A stretch of DNA of 64,000 bases from Roseovarius tolerans (GCF_900109855.1 NZ_FOBO01000001.1:186001-250000), one strand, 5' to 3'. Shown: positions 51,422-60,426, numbered from the stretch's first letter. The notes: generated by a model not told the origin, from the sequence alone. A program made the numbers and translations.

Positions 51422-51721
51422 TCAGGCGGGCGCGGTCTGTGGCGCGCGCAGGTGCCGCGCCTCGCCCATCATCGCGATCAGCACATCGACATGGCGCGCC
51501 GCGCGGTATCCGGCGGCGCGCGCGGTGCGGTCGCGCTCTTGCGCGGCCTCGATCTCCATCAGCCGGACAAGCGCCTCGGCCGCGCGCGGAAGCGCTGCAG
51601 GACCCAGATGACGCGGCAGATGCACCGCGCGGTTATAATCGCAAACCCCGATCCGCGCCGCGCGGATCAGCAGGGGCGTACGGCGCAAGCCATTGAGAGC
51701 GCTCAGAACATCCTGCATCAC
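51422..51721 (-). CDS. DUF6477 family protein
   Basis: 99 residues, no membrane segment. LIRAARIGVCDYNRAVHLPR and RAARHVDVLIAMMGEARHLR match my memory of the small DUF6477 family of Rhodobacteraceae; its role is unknown. It is divergent from the HTH-DUF6456 gene, and the 195-base gap between them carries DnaA boxes. Confidence 0.65.
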   Translation of the reverse strand: MMQDVLSALNGLRRTPLLIRAARIGVCDYNRAVHLPRHLGPAALPRAAEALVRLMEIEAAQERDRTARAAGYRAARHVDVLIAMMGEARHLRAPQTAPA

Positions 51722-51854
51722 GAAACTCCTTTCGGTTGTGTGAGGCCAGTCCTTGCACGGTTTTGAGCGCCGTTGCCTCTGCGCCCGGTTCTGCGCACGC
51801 AGGGCATTGAAATTGTTTACCCTTTGTCAACGAAGGTTGATTTTCTGGAAACAG

Positions 51855-51907
51855 TTAACGAACCGGTAATCTTTGCACGCCTAAGTTGTGGATAACTCTG
51901 TGGATAA
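51855..51907 (-). promoter_or_regulatory. Two perfect DnaA boxes with an upstream CtrA-like site
   Basis: TTATCCACA occurs twice on the minus strand, at 51887-51895 and 51899-51907, in the same orientation and 12 bp apart. Just upstream, TTAA-N7-GTAA at 51855-51869 differs by one base from the CtrA consensus TTAA-N7-TTAA. The boxes lie 9 to 29 bases before the ATG of the HTH-DUF6456 gene, so DnaA bound there would probably affect its transcription. Confidence 0.6.
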
Positions 51908-51916
51908 GGTGTTTCG

Positions 51917-53068
51917 ATGGGACGGGCACCGCAGATTGGTCAGGATTGGGGGATGGTTATGCGTGATCAGGTGATGAGCAAATCAATGATGCAGACGGTG
52001 CCATCATGGGTGCCAGAGGCGGCGTTGCACTATCTTGCCCATATCGAAAGCGGCATGCCGATCCGGGCGCTGGCCCGGCGATCGGGGCGGCACGCCTCGA
52101 CCGTTCTGCGTCAGATCCGGGCCTTTGAGACACGCCGCGACGATCTATTGGTCGATGAGGCGCTGCGCCGTCTGGGGCAACGCGTAAGTCATGCAAAGAG
52201 TGCCGGTTCTCCTGCCACGGAGGCCAACACGATGACAGTTCAGAGCAATCCGGAGACGACCGAAGAGAGCGGCACGCTGAGCAATGCGCGCCTGAAGGCC
52301 GAGGCGCAGCGCGTGCTGCGGCGGCTGTGCGAAACCGGCGCGCTGCTGGCGGTGTCGGTGGACATGGACAAGGCGGTGGTGGTGCGCGATGGCGGTTCGG
52401 GGCAGCCGTCGCGCACGGCGGTGGTGGATCGCGAGGTGGCCGAGGCGCTCGCCCTCAAGGGCTGGATCGCCTGCGACGATCCGGGCCGGATCGCGCGCTA
52501 TCATATCACCGGCAAGGGGCGTGCGGCGCTCGGGCGGATGCTGGCCGAGGCCGAGAACGTGGCCAGCGGCCTGCGCAAGCCGCCGGTCATGCTGCGCGGC
52601 GAGGACGAAACCGCTCTGCCGCGCCGCCCGCGCTATGGTCTGGCCGAAAGCCCGCTGAGCGCGCTGGCCCGACGCCGCGACCGGGATGGCAGCCGATTTC
52701 TGTCGGATGATCTGGTGCGCGCGGGTGAACGGCTGCGCGAGGATTTCGAACTGGCGCAGGTCGGCGCGCGGATCACGCAGAACTGGGACCGCTTTCTGAG
52801 CCATGTCGATGACGGCGGCACCGCGCCGGGGCCGCGCGGCTATAATGCCGAGGCCGCGCGTGCCCGGGTCATCGGGGCGCTGCGCGATCTGGGCCCGGGT
52901 CTGGGGGATGTGGCGCTGCGCTGCTGCTGCTATCTGCAAGGGCTGGAACGGGCCGAGAAAAAGATGGGCTGGTCGGCGCGGTCGGGCAAGATCGTGCTGC
53001 GCATCGCGCTGCAACGCCTCAAGCGGCATTACGAGAGCCTGGGCGAGGCGGGCGGCCTGATCGGCTGA
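51917..53068 (+). CDS. HTH protein with C-terminal DUF6456 domain
   Basis: 383 residues. An N-terminal helix-turn-helix-like segment (YLAHIESGMPIRALARRSGR, then HASTVLRQIRAFE) is followed by a variable linker, a winged-helix-like middle (RVLRRLCETGALLAVSVDMD, and YHITGKGRAALGRM) and the DUF6456 region near the end (GDVALRCCCYLQGLERAEKK). It is probably a DNA-binding regulator conserved in this group. The DnaA boxes in its promoter suggest a tie to the replication cycle. AAGG upstream supports the ATG at 51917, but ATGs at 51959 and 51974 are possible. Confidence 0.7.
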   Translation: MGRAPQIGQDWGMVMRDQVMSKSMMQTVPSWVPEAALHYLAHIESGMPIRALARRSGRHASTVLRQIRAFETRRDDLLVDEALRRLGQRVSHAKSAGSPATEANTMTVQSNPETTEESGTLSNARLKAEAQRVLRRLCETGALLAVSVDMDKAVVVRDGGSGQPSRTAVVDREVAEALALKGWIACDDPGRIARYHITGKGRAALGRMLAEAENVASGLRKPPVMLRGEDETALPRRPRYGLAESPLSALARRRDRDGSRFLSDDLVRAGERLREDFELAQVGARITQNWDRFLSHVDDGGTAPGPRGYNAEAARARVIGALRDLGPGLGDVALRCCCYLQGLERAEKKMGWSARSGKIVLRIALQRLKRHYESLGEAGGLIG

Positions 53069-53069
53069 G

Positions 53070-53795
53070 TCAGCCGCCCACGATCCAGCCCACGCCGAAG
53101 GCCACCACGGCGCAGACCGTGCCGACCAGCACGGTCTCGCCGACGCTGCGCCAGAGCCGTTCGCCGCTGGCATGCCAGCGCAGGAGACCCAGCAGTACGA
53201 GCGCCACGCCCGTTGCGATGATCGACAGTTGCGTGGTGGCCGCTGTCGCCTCGAACAGAAGGTAGGGCATGAGGGGGACCGCGCCGAAGGTGATGAAGGC
53301 AGCGAAGGTAAAGCTGCCGTTGCGCGCCGGGCTTTCGCCGTCGGGATCGCGCAGGCCGGTTTCTTCGGCGAGGATCATCTCGGCCATCACCTGCGGGTGG
53401 CGGGTGAAGATCTGCGCCGCATCCGCTGCGTCCTGCGGCGAGAGCCCCTTGGCGCGCAGGATTTCGGCCAGACGCGCGCGCTGGTGGTCGGGGGTCTCAA
53501 AGCTGCGGCGACGCTCCTCGGCGCGGCGGGCGCGGTAGAGGTCGTGCTGGGCGCGCAGCGACAGGAATTCGCCGAGGCCCATGCTGACCCCGTCGGCGAA
53601 GAGATTGGCGAGGCCGAAGAGCAGCACGGCGATGGCACCGACCTCGGCCACGCCTTCGGCCTGCGCGCCGGCGAATCCGGCGACGATGGCGAAGGTGGTG
53701 ACGATCCCGTCGGTGCCGCCATAGACGATCTGCTTGAGATATTCCTGAACGCGCCCGAAGCGCGGAGGAGTGGGCGCGGGGGCCTGCCTCGCCAT
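53070..53795 (-). CDS. VIT1/CCC1-family membrane transporter
   Basis: 241 residues. EYLKQIVYGGTDGIVTTFAI, GLANLFADGVSMGLGEFLS and the membrane helices at the C-terminus are those of the vacuolar iron transporter family, which export iron or manganese. A cytosolic helical insert (about 85-150, RRAEERRRSFETPDHQRARL) separates the membrane parts. It is divergent from oxyR, 119 bp apart, which fits a role in limiting iron-driven oxidative damage. It converges with the DUF6456 gene with a 1-base gap. Confidence 0.85.
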   Translation of the reverse strand: MARQAPAPTPPRFGRVQEYLKQIVYGGTDGIVTTFAIVAGFAGAQAEGVAEVGAIAVLLFGLANLFADGVSMGLGEFLSLRAQHDLYRARRAEERRRSFETPDHQRARLAEILRAKGLSPQDAADAAQIFTRHPQVMAEMILAEETGLRDPDGESPARNGSFTFAAFITFGAVPLMPYLLFEATAATTQLSIIATGVALVLLGLLRWHASGERLWRSVGETVLVGTVCAVVAFGVGWIVGG

Positions 53796-53914
53796 GGGAT
53801 GCCTCTGCGTGTTGGCGCGTGGGTGCGGTCAGCATAGGCGGGTGCGAGGAGCCTGCAAGGGAAAGCGTGATAGTTTCCACTTGCGTCGAGGCTGGGAAGG
53901 CATAACTTTCGCGT

Positions 53915-54877
53915 ATGAATATCACCCTGCGGCAACTCACCTATTTCAAGGCGCTGAGCGAGCAGCGCAATTTTGGCCGGGCGGCGGAGGCGGTGAACAT
54001 CTCGCAGCCCGCGCTCTCGGTGCAGATCCGCGAGATGGAGGCTGCACTTGGCGCGAAGCTGGTCGAGCGGCGGGCGCGCGACGTGGTTCTGACGCCGTTC
54101 GGGCGGCGCATTCTGGACCATGCCGAGCGGGTACTGGGCGAGATGCAGGCGCTTGGCGATGCCGCGCGCTGGCAGGGCGGGTTGGCGGGGCGGCTGTCGC
54201 TGGGGATCATTCCGACGATTGCGCCCTATATCCTGCCCGGCGTGCTGGAGGCGCTGCGCAGCGGTGACATCTCGCTGGATGTGCAGGTGCGCGAGGCGCG
54301 CACCGAGCAGCTGATCGCCGAGGTGCAGAGCGGACAACTCGATGCCGCGATCATGGCGCTGCCGGTGCCGGGCGAGGGATTGCAGGCGCGAGCCCTCTTC
54401 AAGGACCGGTTCCTGCTGGCGGGGAGTGCGGCGCGGCTCGATGCACTGGGGCAGGGGGCGGAGGCGCTGCGGCCGATGTCGCTGACCCATAGCCCGCTCT
54501 TGTTGCTGGAGGATGGCCATTGCCTGACCGATCAGGCGCTGGAAGTGTGCGGGCGGGGCCGGGGCCATGCGCAGATCGACATGGGGGCGTCATCGCTGGG
54601 TACGCTGTCGCGGCTGGTGGCGGCGGGGTTCGGCCTGACGCTGATGCCGGAACTGGCGGCGGCGACCGAATCGCGCGCGGCACCGGGGATGCAATTGCGC
54701 CGCTTTGCGCCACCGGAGCCTTACCGTGAGGTCGCGCTGGTGCGGCGGGCGAGCACGGAGGACGCCAGCTGGTTCGCGGAACTGGCCGATCTTCTGGGCA
54801 CGGTCGGCGGTGGGCTGATCACGCAGGCGCGCGATGCGGGCGCGGCGGCCCGCGCCACGGGTGACGCGGGCCTTTGA
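53915..54877 (+). CDS. oxyR: Hydrogen peroxide-sensing LysR-type regulator OxyR
   Basis: 320 residues. LysR HTH (TLRQLTYFKALSEQRNFGRA, then ISQPALSVQIREME), then an effector domain. Cys203 and Cys212 (EDGHCLTDQALEVC) have the spacing of the redox pair Cys199/Cys208 of E. coli OxyR. It would activate peroxide defence genes. Its divergent neighbour is a VIT-family transporter rather than katG. The exact OxyR site in the 119-base gap was not recognised. Confidence 0.9.
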   Translation: MNITLRQLTYFKALSEQRNFGRAAEAVNISQPALSVQIREMEAALGAKLVERRARDVVLTPFGRRILDHAERVLGEMQALGDAARWQGGLAGRLSLGIIPTIAPYILPGVLEALRSGDISLDVQVREARTEQLIAEVQSGQLDAAIMALPVPGEGLQARALFKDRFLLAGSAARLDALGQGAEALRPMSLTHSPLLLLEDGHCLTDQALEVCGRGRGHAQIDMGASSLGTLSRLVAAGFGLTLMPELAAATESRAAPGMQLRRFAPPEPYREVALVRRASTEDASWFAELADLLGTVGGGLITQARDAGAAARATGDAGL

Positions 54878-55018
54878 CCGTCGGGACACTCACTCACAGG
54901 CGATGGTACTCATTACCCGTATTGCATGCGCCGGGATGCGGCCTTGCATCACTGGCACTCACCATCGCCATGTCTTATACTAGGGAGACCTTACCAAATC
55001 ATTCGCGGGGAAAAATTC

Positions 55019-55963
55019 GTGCGCGATCTCAAACTGCCCGCCGGGCGCCACCCCGAAAAGGCGCATCGGCCCGACAATGCCCAACCGAAAAAGCCCGGCT
55101 GGATTCGCGTCAAGGCGCCGACCAGCAAGGGGTATTTCGAAACCCATAAGATCATGCGTGAGCACAAGCTGGTGACGGTCTGCGAAGAGGCAGGCTGTCC
55201 CAATGCGGGCGAATGCTGGGCGCAGGGGCACGCCACGATGATGATCATGGGCGAGATCTGTACCCGGGGCTGCACGTTCTGCAACGTGGCGACCGGCAAG
55301 CCGCAGGCGCTCGATGTGTTCGAGCCGGGGCGTGTGGCGGACGGGGTGCAGAAGCTGGGGCTGAACCACGTGGTGATCACCAGCGTCGACCGCGATGATC
55401 TCGACGATGGCGGCGCGGAGCATTTCGCCCAGACCATCCGCGCGATCCGGCATCGCACGCCGGGCACCACGATCGAGATCCTGACGCCGGATTTCCTGCA
55501 TTGCGAGGACAGCGTGCTGGAGACGGTGGTGGCGGCGAAACCGGATGTTTTCAACCACAACCTCGAGACCGTGCCGGGGCTTTATCCATCGGTGCGCCCC
55601 GGCGCGCGGTATTTCCACAGCTTGCGGCTGTTGCAGCGGGTGAAGGAGCTGGATCCGACGATGTTCACCAAATCGGGGATCATGGTCGGGCTGGGCGAGG
55701 ATCGCCAGTCGGTGCATCAGGTGATGGATGACATGCGCGCGGCGGATGTGGATTTCCTGACCATCGGGCAATATCTGCAGCCGACGCCCAAGCATCACGC
55801 GCTGGATCGGTTCGTGCATCCGGACGAATTCGCGGCCTATGAAAAGGCGGCTTATGGCAAGGGGTTCCTGATGGTGTCGGCCACGCCGCTGACGCGGTCA
55901 AGCTATCACGCGGGCGATGATTTCGCGCGGTTGCAGGCGGCGCGCAACGCCAAGCTGGCGTAA
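55019..55963 (+). CDS. lipA: Lipoyl synthase
   Basis: 314 residues. Radical-SAM enzyme that inserts two sulfurs into octanoyl groups. The radical cluster is in [10 protein letters not shown] (Cx3Cx2C) and the auxiliary cluster ligands in [12 protein letters not shown]; the closing Arg-Ser-Ser segment is LTRSSYHAG. There is no ATG in a sensible place; the GTG at 55019, with GCGGGG upstream, gives the standard start [20 protein letters not shown]. Ends before the third extragenic repeat and a shared terminator. Confidence 0.95.
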   Translation: MRDLKLPAGRHPEKAHRPDNAQPKKPGWIRVKAPTSKGYFETHKIMREHKLVTVCEEAGCPNAGECWAQGHATMMIMGEICTRGCTFCNVATGKPQALDVFEPGRVADGVQKLGLNHVVITSVDRDDLDDGGAEHFAQTIRAIRHRTPGTTIEILTPDFLHCEDSVLETVVAAKPDVFNHNLETVPGLYPSVRPGARYFHSLRLLQRVKELDPTMFTKSGIMVGLGEDRQSVHQVMDDMRAADVDFLTIGQYLQPTPKHHALDRFVHPDEFAAYEKAAYGKGFLMVSATPLTRSSYHAGDDFARLQAARNAKLA

Positions 55964-55980
55964 GCGGGGCCGGGGCCGGA

Positions 55981-56040
55981 GGGGGCGCTGCCCCCGTCGC
56001 CTGACGGCGACTCCCCCGGAATATTTCTGGCAAGATGAAG
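55981..56040 (+). repeat. GC hairpin plus short extragenic repeat, copy 3
   Basis: GGGGGC/GCCCCC-type hairpin at 55981-55995, then after a second C-rich stretch the 22-base motif at 56019-56040 (core AATATTTCTGGCAAGATGAA). It has the same plan as copy 2 at 8720-8771. Confidence 0.6.
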
Positions 56041-56047
56041 CGGATGC

Positions 56048-56079
56048 AAAAAGGGCCGGTCGTGGTGACCGGCCCTTTT
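56048..56079. terminator. Bidirectional Rho-independent terminator
   Basis: AAAAGGGCCGGTC pairs with GACCGGCCCTTTT (56067-56079), with an A run on one side and a T run on the other. It serves convergent lipA (plus) and the YcbK-like gene (minus). Confidence 0.9.
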
Positions 56080-56098
56080 GGTGTCGCATTGTCTGGGT

Positions 56099-56668
56099 TC
56101 AGCGGCCCCAGGTGCGGACCGGGCCGCAATCCATGTGGACGAAGTTGGAGCCGGAATACCTGCCAACACCGCCGCCGCCGCAGGCCACGCCCGCGCGGTA
56201 GATCTGGCTGACCGAGCGGCTGCCGAGACGCAGATCGGCGGCCTCGCCGATGAGGTGGCGGGAATTTTTGGCGACACCGCGCGAGCGCGAGCGCAGCATG
56301 GCGTTGGTCTTGGCGCTGCGATAGCCGCTGAGCAGGGTATAAGGCTCGCTCGCGTCCAGAAGGTTATGGCTGGCGGCCATGATGTCGATCGTGCGGGTGT
56401 CGATGGTTTTCACGTCATTCGTGCGCCAGTCGCGCATGAAAAGCGAGATTTCATTGAGCGCCTCGCGGATATAATTGCCCTCGATCCAGTAGATCGTGTC
56501 GAGCCGTTCACCGGTGCGGGGCGAGACCATGCGCAATCGTCGGATGTCGCCGGCGCCGCGCAGGAAGCCTGCAGCCTGGCCGAATGTCGGTGCTGCGGTG
56601 AGTGCCGTGGCCGCGAATGCGGTGAGTATCCCACGGCGAGAGATGCCAGTCGAGCTGAATTCTGTCAT
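56099..56668 (-). CDS. YcbK/DUF882-family periplasmic peptidase-like protein
   Basis: 189 residues. A twin-arginine signal is visible: ISRRGILTAFAATALTA. The mature part has the DUF882/peptidase M15 fold: LSGYRSAKTNAMLRSRSRG, then NSRHLIGEAADL and FVHMDCGPVRTW, which supply zinc-binding His and Asp residues. It probably cleaves or binds cell-wall peptides. It is divergent from an L,D-transpeptidase gene, the same partnership as ycbK-ycbB of E. coli. Confidence 0.85.
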   Translation of the reverse strand: MTEFSSTGISRRGILTAFAATALTAAPTFGQAAGFLRGAGDIRRLRMVSPRTGERLDTIYWIEGNYIREALNEISLFMRDWRTNDVKTIDTRTIDIMAASHNLLDASEPYTLLSGYRSAKTNAMLRSRSRGVAKNSRHLIGEAADLRLGSRSVSQIYRAGVACGGGGVGRYSGSNFVHMDCGPVRTWGR

Positions 56669-56990
56669 AGTTTCAAGCGCCTGTCCCGTCGCCTACCTGC
56701 GGCCGCTGTCCCGCGACCTTTGATTTCATCCCCGGATGCCCGAGTTGTATGACATAACGAGAATCATCAACCAAGCCCTGATTTGACGCATCGCGTGAGT
56801 AGCAAGCAATTTCGGCAGAATTTCGCGCATAATTTCCGGTTTGTGGCCAGATTGCGCGAACCCTGCCGTGATCCCGTCACGCACGCGCGGTTCTCCCCAG
56901 ATGTGACAGGAAAAGATTAGGAAAAAATTGAGAGCGGTGCGGTTTGTTGCTTATATGAGGGGAACAGGAAACGCGATTTCGGGGATTTAC

Positions 56991-58610
56991 ATGATGTTGG
57001 CAGTGTTTCGCCGCGCCTTTGGCGTTCTGACGGTGGTTTCGCTTTTGGCGGCGGGGCTTGTCTGGTCCGGGCCGGCTCGGGCCGATGTGCAAAGCACGGC
57101 CTTTCGCCAGGCGGTGGCGGAGGCGGCGGCGCCTGATCGCGATCTCGCGGAATTCTACCGCGAGACCGAGTATCGCCCGGTCTGGACCGACGAGGGGAGC
57201 ACGGCGCAGGCGCGGCGTCAGGCGCTGGTTCAGGCGCTGTCGCAGGCCGGGATGCACGGTCTGCCCGAGGCGCGCTATGATCTGGATGGCTTGATGGCGC
57301 GGATGGGGGCGGCGCGCTCGCTGCGCGATCTGGGCCTGATCGAGGTGGCGCTGAGCCGGGCCTATCTGGCTTATGCGCGGGATGTGCAATCGGGGGTGCT
57401 GGAGCCGGGCCGGGTGGTCTACGAGATCAAGCGCGAGGTGAATGACAGCCCGGCGACGGTGTTGCTGGGGGATCTCGTCCGGGCCGATGCGCCGCGACAG
57501 GCGCTGCGCGCGCTGCCGCCGCGCACCAATGAATATGCGCGCCTGATGAAGGAGAAGATGCGTCTTGAGCATCTGATCCGCGAAGGCGGCTGGGGGCCTG
57601 CAGTGCCGTCGCAGAAACTGGAGCCGGGGCAGGGCGGGCAGGCGGTGATCGCGCTGCGCAACCGGCTGGTGGCGATGGGCTATCTGCGGCGCAGTGCCAG
57701 CACGCTTTATGATGGCGCGATCCAGAGTGCCGTGCAGGAATTTCAGCGCGATCACGGGCTGCAGACGGATGGCATTGCCGGGCCCTCGACGTTGGCCGCG
57801 CTCAACCAAAGCGCCACTGAGCGGTTGCAATCGGTGATCGTCGCGATGGAGCGCGAACGCTGGCTGGCGCGGGATCGCGGGACGCGGCATGTGCTGGTGA
57901 ACCTTACGGATTTCAGCGCGCGCATTCTCGACAATGACAGCCTGACGTTTCAGACCCGCGCGGTGATCGGGAAGAATGTCGGCGACCGGCGCAGCCCGGA
58001 ATTTTCCGACGAGATGGAGCATCTGGTCATCAATCCGACATGGCATGTGCCGCGCTCGATCGCCGTCAAGGAATACCTGCCGCAGATGAAGCGCAATCCC
58101 AATGCCGCCGGGCATCTCAAGCTCTATAACCGGAACGGGCGCGAGGTGCCGCGTGGGGCGGTCAATTTCGGGGCCTATAATGCGCGCAACTTCCCCTTCG
58201 CGATCAAGCAGCCGCCGTCGTCGCGCAATGCGCTCGGGCTGGTGAAGTTCATGTTCCCCAATAAGTACAACATCTACCTGCATGACACGCCGCAAAAGGC
58301 GCTGTTCGAGCGCGAAAAGCGGGATTTCAGCCATGGCTGCATCCGTCTGCAACAGCCCTTTGATTTCGCCTATGAGATCCTGTCGCCGCAGGAGGCCGAC
58401 CCCAGGGCGTATTTCCATTCGGTGCTGGGCACCGGGCGCGAGACCTATGTGCAACTCGAGCAGCATGTGCCGGTGCATATCATCTATCGCACCGCCTTCA
58501 CGCAGGCGCAGGGCCGGGTGCAATACCGCGATGACGTCTACCAGCGGGACGCGGCGATCTGGGAGGCGCTGCGCAAGGCGGGGGTTTCACTGGCGACGGT
58601 TCAGAGCTAA
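56991..58610 (+). CDS. L,D-transpeptidase (YcbB/LdtD type)
   Basis: 539 residues. Signal-anchor or cleaved signal (AFGVLTVVSLLAAGLVWSGP), an N-terminal scaffold domain, a peptidoglycan-binding domain (LRNRLVAMGYLRRSASTLYD, then AVQEFQRDHGLQTDGIAGPS) and a YkuD catalytic domain with Cys450 in DFSHGCIRLQQP. It makes 3-3 crosslinks or attaches proteins to peptidoglycan. GGGGA supports the ATG at 56991; a second ATG follows at once. The 322-base divergent gap upstream (56669-56990) holds AT-rich sequence and a direct repeat (AGGAAAAGATTAGGAAAAAA) but no gene. Confidence 0.9.
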   Translation: MMLAVFRRAFGVLTVVSLLAAGLVWSGPARADVQSTAFRQAVAEAAAPDRDLAEFYRETEYRPVWTDEGSTAQARRQALVQALSQAGMHGLPEARYDLDGLMARMGAARSLRDLGLIEVALSRAYLAYARDVQSGVLEPGRVVYEIKREVNDSPATVLLGDLVRADAPRQALRALPPRTNEYARLMKEKMRLEHLIREGGWGPAVPSQKLEPGQGGQAVIALRNRLVAMGYLRRSASTLYDGAIQSAVQEFQRDHGLQTDGIAGPSTLAALNQSATERLQSVIVAMERERWLARDRGTRHVLVNLTDFSARILDNDSLTFQTRAVIGKNVGDRRSPEFSDEMEHLVINPTWHVPRSIAVKEYLPQMKRNPNAAGHLKLYNRNGREVPRGAVNFGAYNARNFPFAIKQPPSSRNALGLVKFMFPNKYNIYLHDTPQKALFEREKRDFSHGCIRLQQPFDFAYEILSPQEADPRAYFHSVLGTGRETYVQLEQHVPVHIIYRTAFTQAQGRVQYRDDVYQRDAAIWEALRKAGVSLATVQS

Positions 58611-58947
58611 ACACCTCTTCGACGAGAGAGGTGGTGCATGGGCTTCGACATGGATCAAGTGGCCCGCGCGCGGGGCGCAGAGGCCGTCGTCGCGCGGCGT
58701 AACGCCGGGTCGGGCGTTGGCGGCTGCGGGTCAATCCACGTCGCGCCCGGTCTACCGATATTCAATCAGGGGGGCGCGGGGCCGGATCGGCGGTTCGCGG
58801 GGGCTGCGGGCGGTCAGGGCGGTCAAGGGACTGCGACGTCTCATGAGATTGTTTGACGATGTGGCCAAGTTTAAGAAAACTGTTACAGAACTGACGCACA
58901 AGACCTGAAACCCGCCCAGCCCGGGCCGTATTGGAAAGACCCTACCC
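58611..58947. other. 337-base stretch with no confident gene
   Basis: A plus-strand frame from ATG 58638 to 58856 has a ribosome-like GAGAGAGGTGG but a product of low complexity (Gly-rich). Another frame is open to a TGA at 58906-58908, 40 bp before the ACP gene, and encodes a basic C-terminus (MRLFDDVAKFKKTVTELTHK), but has no good start. This could be a decayed small gene. The AT-rich part near 58860-58890 may hold the promoter for the ACP gene. Confidence 0.3.
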
Positions 58948-59208
58948 ATGAGCAGCATTCAGGACCGTGTCATCCGCATCATCGCCGAGCAGGCGGTGCT
59001 GGAACCTTCAGACGTCACTCTCGACAGCACGCTGGAAGATCTGGGCATCGACAGCCTCGGGCTGGTCGAGAGCATCTTTGCCATCGAGGAAGCGTTCGAC
59101 ATTTCGGTGCCGTTCAACGCGAACGAGCCGTCGGAGAGCGATTTCGACATTTCCTCGGTGCGGACCATCGTGGCGGGGATCGAGCGGCTGATCGCGGAGC
59201 AATCGTGA
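58948..59208 (+). CDS. Dedicated acyl carrier protein
   Basis: 86 residues. The phosphopantetheine site is the Ser in LGIDSLGLVESIFAIEE. It is acidic and helical like all ACPs but has a longer tail and differs from housekeeping AcpP, which usually sits with fabG and fabF. Its stop overlaps the start of a ketoacyl-ACP synthase gene, so the two make a specialised pair, as NodF-NodE or AcpXL systems do. Confidence 0.88.
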   Translation: MSSIQDRVIRIIAEQAVLEPSDVTLDSTLEDLGIDSLGLVESIFAIEEAFDISVPFNANEPSESDFDISSVRTIVAGIERLIAEQS

Positions 59209-60416
59209 AGCGCGTCGTCATTACCGGGGCAGGCACGATCAATGCGCTCGGCCATGATGTGCCTGCCACGATGGAGGCGATGCGCGAGGGCCGCTGCGGT
59301 ATCGGTGAGCTGGAGTTTCGCGATGTTGAGCGGCTTTCGATCCGGATCGGCGCGCAGGTCCGGGACTATGATCCCGAGGCACAGTTCAACCGTCAGCAAC
59401 TGGCGCTCTTCGACCGGTTCACGCAGTTCACGCTGATCGCCGCGCGGCAGGCGATGGCGCAGGCGGGGCTGGAATTCACCGGTGAGCTGGCGGCGCGGGC
59501 GGGGGTGATCCTCGGCAATTCGGGCGGCGGCATGACGACGCTCGATGAGAATTACCGCTCGGTCTACGAGGAGGGCAAGAACCGGGTGCATCCCTTCGTG
59601 GTGCCCAAGCTGATGAACAACGCCGCCGCGTCGCACCTGTCGATGGAATATAACCTCAAGGGGCCGTCCTTTACGGTCTCGACTGCCTGCGCGTCGTCCA
59701 ACCATGCGATGGCGCAGGCGTTTCAGATGGTGCATGGCGGGATCACACCGGTGATGGTGACGGGGGGATCCGAGTCGATGCTGTGCTTTGGCGGGGTCAA
59801 GGCGTGGGAGGGCCTGCGCGTGATGAGCCGCGACGCCTGTCGCCCGTTTTCGGCCAATCGCAACGGTATGGTGCAGGGCGAGGGGGCGGCGATCTTCGTC
59901 TTCGAGGAGTTGGAGCATGCCCGCAAGCGCGGTGCCGAGATATTGGCCGAGGTGGCGGGGTTCGCGATGACCTCGGATGCGTCCGACATCGTGATGCCGT
60001 CGAAACAGGGGGCGGCGCGGGCCATTCAGGGGGCGCTGCGCGATGCCCGGGTCAACCGCGAGGATGTGGGCTATATCAACGCCCATGGCACCGGCACCGC
60101 CGCCAATGACAAGACCGAAAGTGCGGCTGTGGCGGATGTGTTTGGGGCGCATGCCGACACGCTGATGATTTCGTCCACGAAGTCGATGCATGCGCATCTG
60201 ATTGGCGGCACCGGGGCGGTGGAATTGCTGGCCTGTATCATGGCGCTGCGCGACGGGGTCATCGCGCCCACCATCGGCTATGAGGAGCCGGACCCGGAAT
60301 GCGCGCTCGACGTGGTGCCCAACGTGGCGCGCGAGGCACATGTCGATGTGGCGCTGAGCAATGCCTTTGCCTTTGGCGGGCTGAATGCGGTGCTGGCGCT
60401 TAGGCGGTTCGGGTAG
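59205..60416 (+). CDS. Beta-ketoacyl-ACP synthase (KAS II-like)
   Basis: 403 residues, thiolase fold. Catalytic Cys in VSTACASSNHAMAQ, His in NAHGTGTAANDKTES, and second His in STKSMHAHLIGGTGA, where most FabF proteins have KSMTGH. It would elongate an acyl chain on the adjacent ACP. No reductase or acyltransferase genes are next to it, so intermediates must be shared with general fatty acid synthesis. The product is unknown. Confidence 0.88.
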   Translation: MKRVVITGAGTINALGHDVPATMEAMREGRCGIGELEFRDVERLSIRIGAQVRDYDPEAQFNRQQLALFDRFTQFTLIAARQAMAQAGLEFTGELAARAGVILGNSGGGMTTLDENYRSVYEEGKNRVHPFVVPKLMNNAAASHLSMEYNLKGPSFTVSTACASSNHAMAQAFQMVHGGITPVMVTGGSESMLCFGGVKAWEGLRVMSRDACRPFSANRNGMVQGEGAAIFVFEELEHARKRGAEILAEVAGFAMTSDASDIVMPSKQGAARAIQGALRDARVNREDVGYINAHGTGTAANDKTESAAVADVFGAHADTLMISSTKSMHAHLIGGTGAVELLACIMALRDGVIAPTIGYEEPDPECALDVVPNVAREAHVDVALSNAFAFGGLNAVLALRRFG

Positions 60417-60426
60417 GGGGAATTTT

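Noticed and set aside
51887..51907. Chromosomal replication origin suggested by DnaA boxes
   Set aside because: Only two boxes, no extended AT-rich unwinding region, and none of the usual origin neighbours such as dnaA, parAB, hemE or gidA.
56877..58523. 548-codon open frame on the minus strand
   Set aside because: It is the reverse of the L,D-transpeptidase gene, is rich in His, Arg and Pro, and has no recognisable domain.
58638..58856. 72-residue Gly-rich ORF before the ACP gene
   Set aside because: It has a ribosome-like sequence, but low complexity and a competing frame make it unconvincing; recorded only as an unassigned stretch.
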